This document shows, in pieces, positions 62,936 to 64,000 of a DNA stretch of 64,000 bases. Origin of the DNA: Aphelocoma coerulescens (Eukaryota > Chordata > Aves > Passeriformes > Corvidae); contig NW_027183960.1 of the NCBI RefSeq assembly GCF_041296385.1, positions 1,225,001 through 1,289,000 on the forward strand, read 5' to 3'. Every line of letters begins with the position of its first letter. Position 1 is the first letter of the stretch. The position numbers and the translations under genes were made by a program. Under the pieces are notes generated by a model. That model did not search any database and was not told the origin of the DNA. It was given only the letters and a program-made list of their open reading frames with translations.

Positions 62936-64000
62936 ATGTCTACTATTGGGTACCAGACATCTGAACATTTAGACTATTGGCTTTCCAGGCTCACGCTATT
63001 CAAACCGGAAAGTGAAACTATTCTAACAGAAGGGATGATTGCAAGAAATGTTTCTGTTTACACCACGACTGCCGACCATCCATCATTCTTACCTTGCACC
63101 TGTCCAAAGGCCTTCCTCCATCTGCGCTCCGGCAACTCTCACCCAGGCAAGGGCAGGGATGGAGGCTCTTGCCACAAGTAGCCCAAGCGTGGACATCTTC
63201 CTCATCCTGCTACTCCACTGCTGACGTCAGGGTATTCCCTGGAGCTGCAAACACCTGCCTTTGCTGCTCGAGGACCTTCTCTAGCACCATGCAAAACCCC
63301 TTCTCCTATGGCAGTGCTGCAGCATCCTGCGAGCCACGGACTGGAACTGGCACCTCCAGCAAAGTTGCTCCTGGGAAACATCCCTCAGCCATTCCCTTAC
63401 TGCAATGAGCTGGACTCCTACTCCTCTGCAATGCTCTTCCTGGACAGGTGCATCCTCAGCAATGAGACGGTTCTGCTGAGAGCCACGGCTCTGAGGGAGC
63501 AGCCAGTCCTGCCCAATGGTTGTCCTCCGTCACCAGTCCTGCAGCTCCCACGGAGGCACTGGGAGCCTTGGACACTCTTGCCACAAGTAGCCCAAGCGTG
63601 GACATCTTCCTCATCCTGCTCCTCCACTGCTGACGTCAGGGAATTCCCTGGTGCTCCCAACATCTGCCTTTCCTGCTCGAGGATCGTGTCTGGCAGCTCT
63701 CTGAGCCTCTTTGCCTTTGGCAGCGCCACAGCATCCTAGGAGTCATATACTGGCAACTGGCACCTCCAGGACACTTGCTGCTCCTAGGATGCTTTCCTCT
63801 GGGAAAATCTTCTTGGACACGTCCTTGCTCCAGTTTTTACTCCTAGTCCTTTCGTGGCCATCTGCATTCTCAGCCACAAGCAGCTTCTGATGATCGACAT
63901 GGCTCTGGGAGAGCAGGGACTCCTGTCTGTGGACAAAGAAAACAAAGACAACTTGTAAGAAGAAAACCTGGAGCTTCTAGTTAGAAAAAAAAGGACTATT
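62936..64000. repeat. HOR block P3, first 1065 bp, cut by window edge
   Basis: Start of a third P (or another Q) copy. Only most of the class A monomer is present, so P and Q cannot be told apart here except by continuing the alternation. Confidence 0.9.
62936..64000 (-). repeat. Monomer 59, class A, cut by window edge
   Basis: First 1065 bp of a class A monomer. The whole double exon-like unit 63093-63922 and the A8 tract near 63986 are present. Confidence 0.95.

Larger units (their letters stand above)
1..64000. repeat. Uninterrupted macrosatellite-like tandem array filling the window
   Basis: Every part of the window belongs to head-to-tail copies of two related units of about 795 and 1203 bp, all in the same orientation. 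I count 58 complete and 2 truncated monomers using the recurrent ATGTCTACT as phase marker. No unique sequence, inverted copy, transposon insertion or microsatellite interrupts the array, and neither edge is reached. The basic module is about 400-420 bp: a long monomer carries two copies of it plus about 370 bp of intron-like sequence, a short monomer one copy plus the same spacer. The orientation used here is that of the minus-strand splice signals. The family was not recognised as a named satellite. Confidence 0.97.

Noticed and set aside
1..64000. CRISPR array or phage/bacterial repeat region
   Set aside because: Units are 0.8-1.2 kb with no short direct repeats separated by unique spacers, no cas genes and no prokaryotic operons.
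1..64000. Chicken W-chromosome XhoI or EcoRI satellite families
   Set aside because: CTCGAG and GAATTC sites do recur here, but those families are described as built from ~21-bp units with A/T runs, and no such internal periodicity is visible.
1..64000. D4Z4/DUX-type macrosatellite or zinc-finger gene cluster
   Set aside because: I see no homeobox-like or C2H2 repeat pattern in any frame, and the unit lengths do not match.
1..64000. Polyadenylation signal or promoter on the minus strand
   Set aside because: I saw no convincing AATAAA or TATA-type element within the monomers. If a transcript exists, its ends are probably outside the window.

Overview
The whole 64 kb window is one uninterrupted tandem array. 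There is no unique flanking sequence, no recognisable transposon, no RNA gene and no intact protein gene. The compact introns, strong GT-AG splice signals, absence of any prokaryotic gene organisation and macrosatellite architecture point to a eukaryote, most likely a vertebrate. A bird or reptile is a guess only; nothing in the window fixes the species.

Layout. I divide the array into 58 complete and 2 partial monomers, each phased at a recurrent ATGTCTACT. There are two size groups: short (794 or 795 bp) and long (1193, 1203 or 1204 bp). Diagnostic substitutions sort them into classes A, B, C, D, E, F, G and H plus a few E/F hybrids. Positions 1-16150 are irregular (D H G D E F G D H G D E F/E E F) and contain segmental copies offset by 7586 and 4395 bp. 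From 16151 to the right edge the array is a higher-order repeat (HOR). It alternates an 8-monomer block P (A B C D G D E F, 8390 bp) with a 7-monomer block Q (A B C D e E F, 7606 bp), giving a 15-monomer period of exactly 15996 bp. The first P block (16151-23337) has lost one monomer by an E/F fusion and is 7187 bp.

What a monomer is. On the minus strand every monomer I inspected has the anatomy of an intron plus an exon. It has a branch-point-like CTTAC, a long pyrimidine tract ending in tandem acceptors CCACAG/ACAG, an exon-like body, and a strong donor AAG|GTAAGAAT. Short monomers hold one ~421-nt exon-like unit. Long monomers hold two homologous units fused head to tail (~830 nt) without the intron; the fusion point coincides with a potential alternative donor (CAG|GTGCAA) joined to the second acceptor. 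Reading from the second acceptor, removal of one apparently inserted base would make the short unit 420 nt with phase 0 at both ends. In the present sequence the frames are broken by an early stop, a one-base shift and the out-of-frame fusion.

Interpretation. The array looks like a tandemly amplified exon-intron unit of an unrecognised gene on the minus strand. It now seems to be pseudogenic or non-coding, and it is being homogenised by unequal exchange and conversion. Whether it is transcribed and spliced cannot be decided from sequence. The plus-strand open frames (up to ~147 codons) are antisense shadows and are not annotated. All comparisons were made by eye, without an alignment program.
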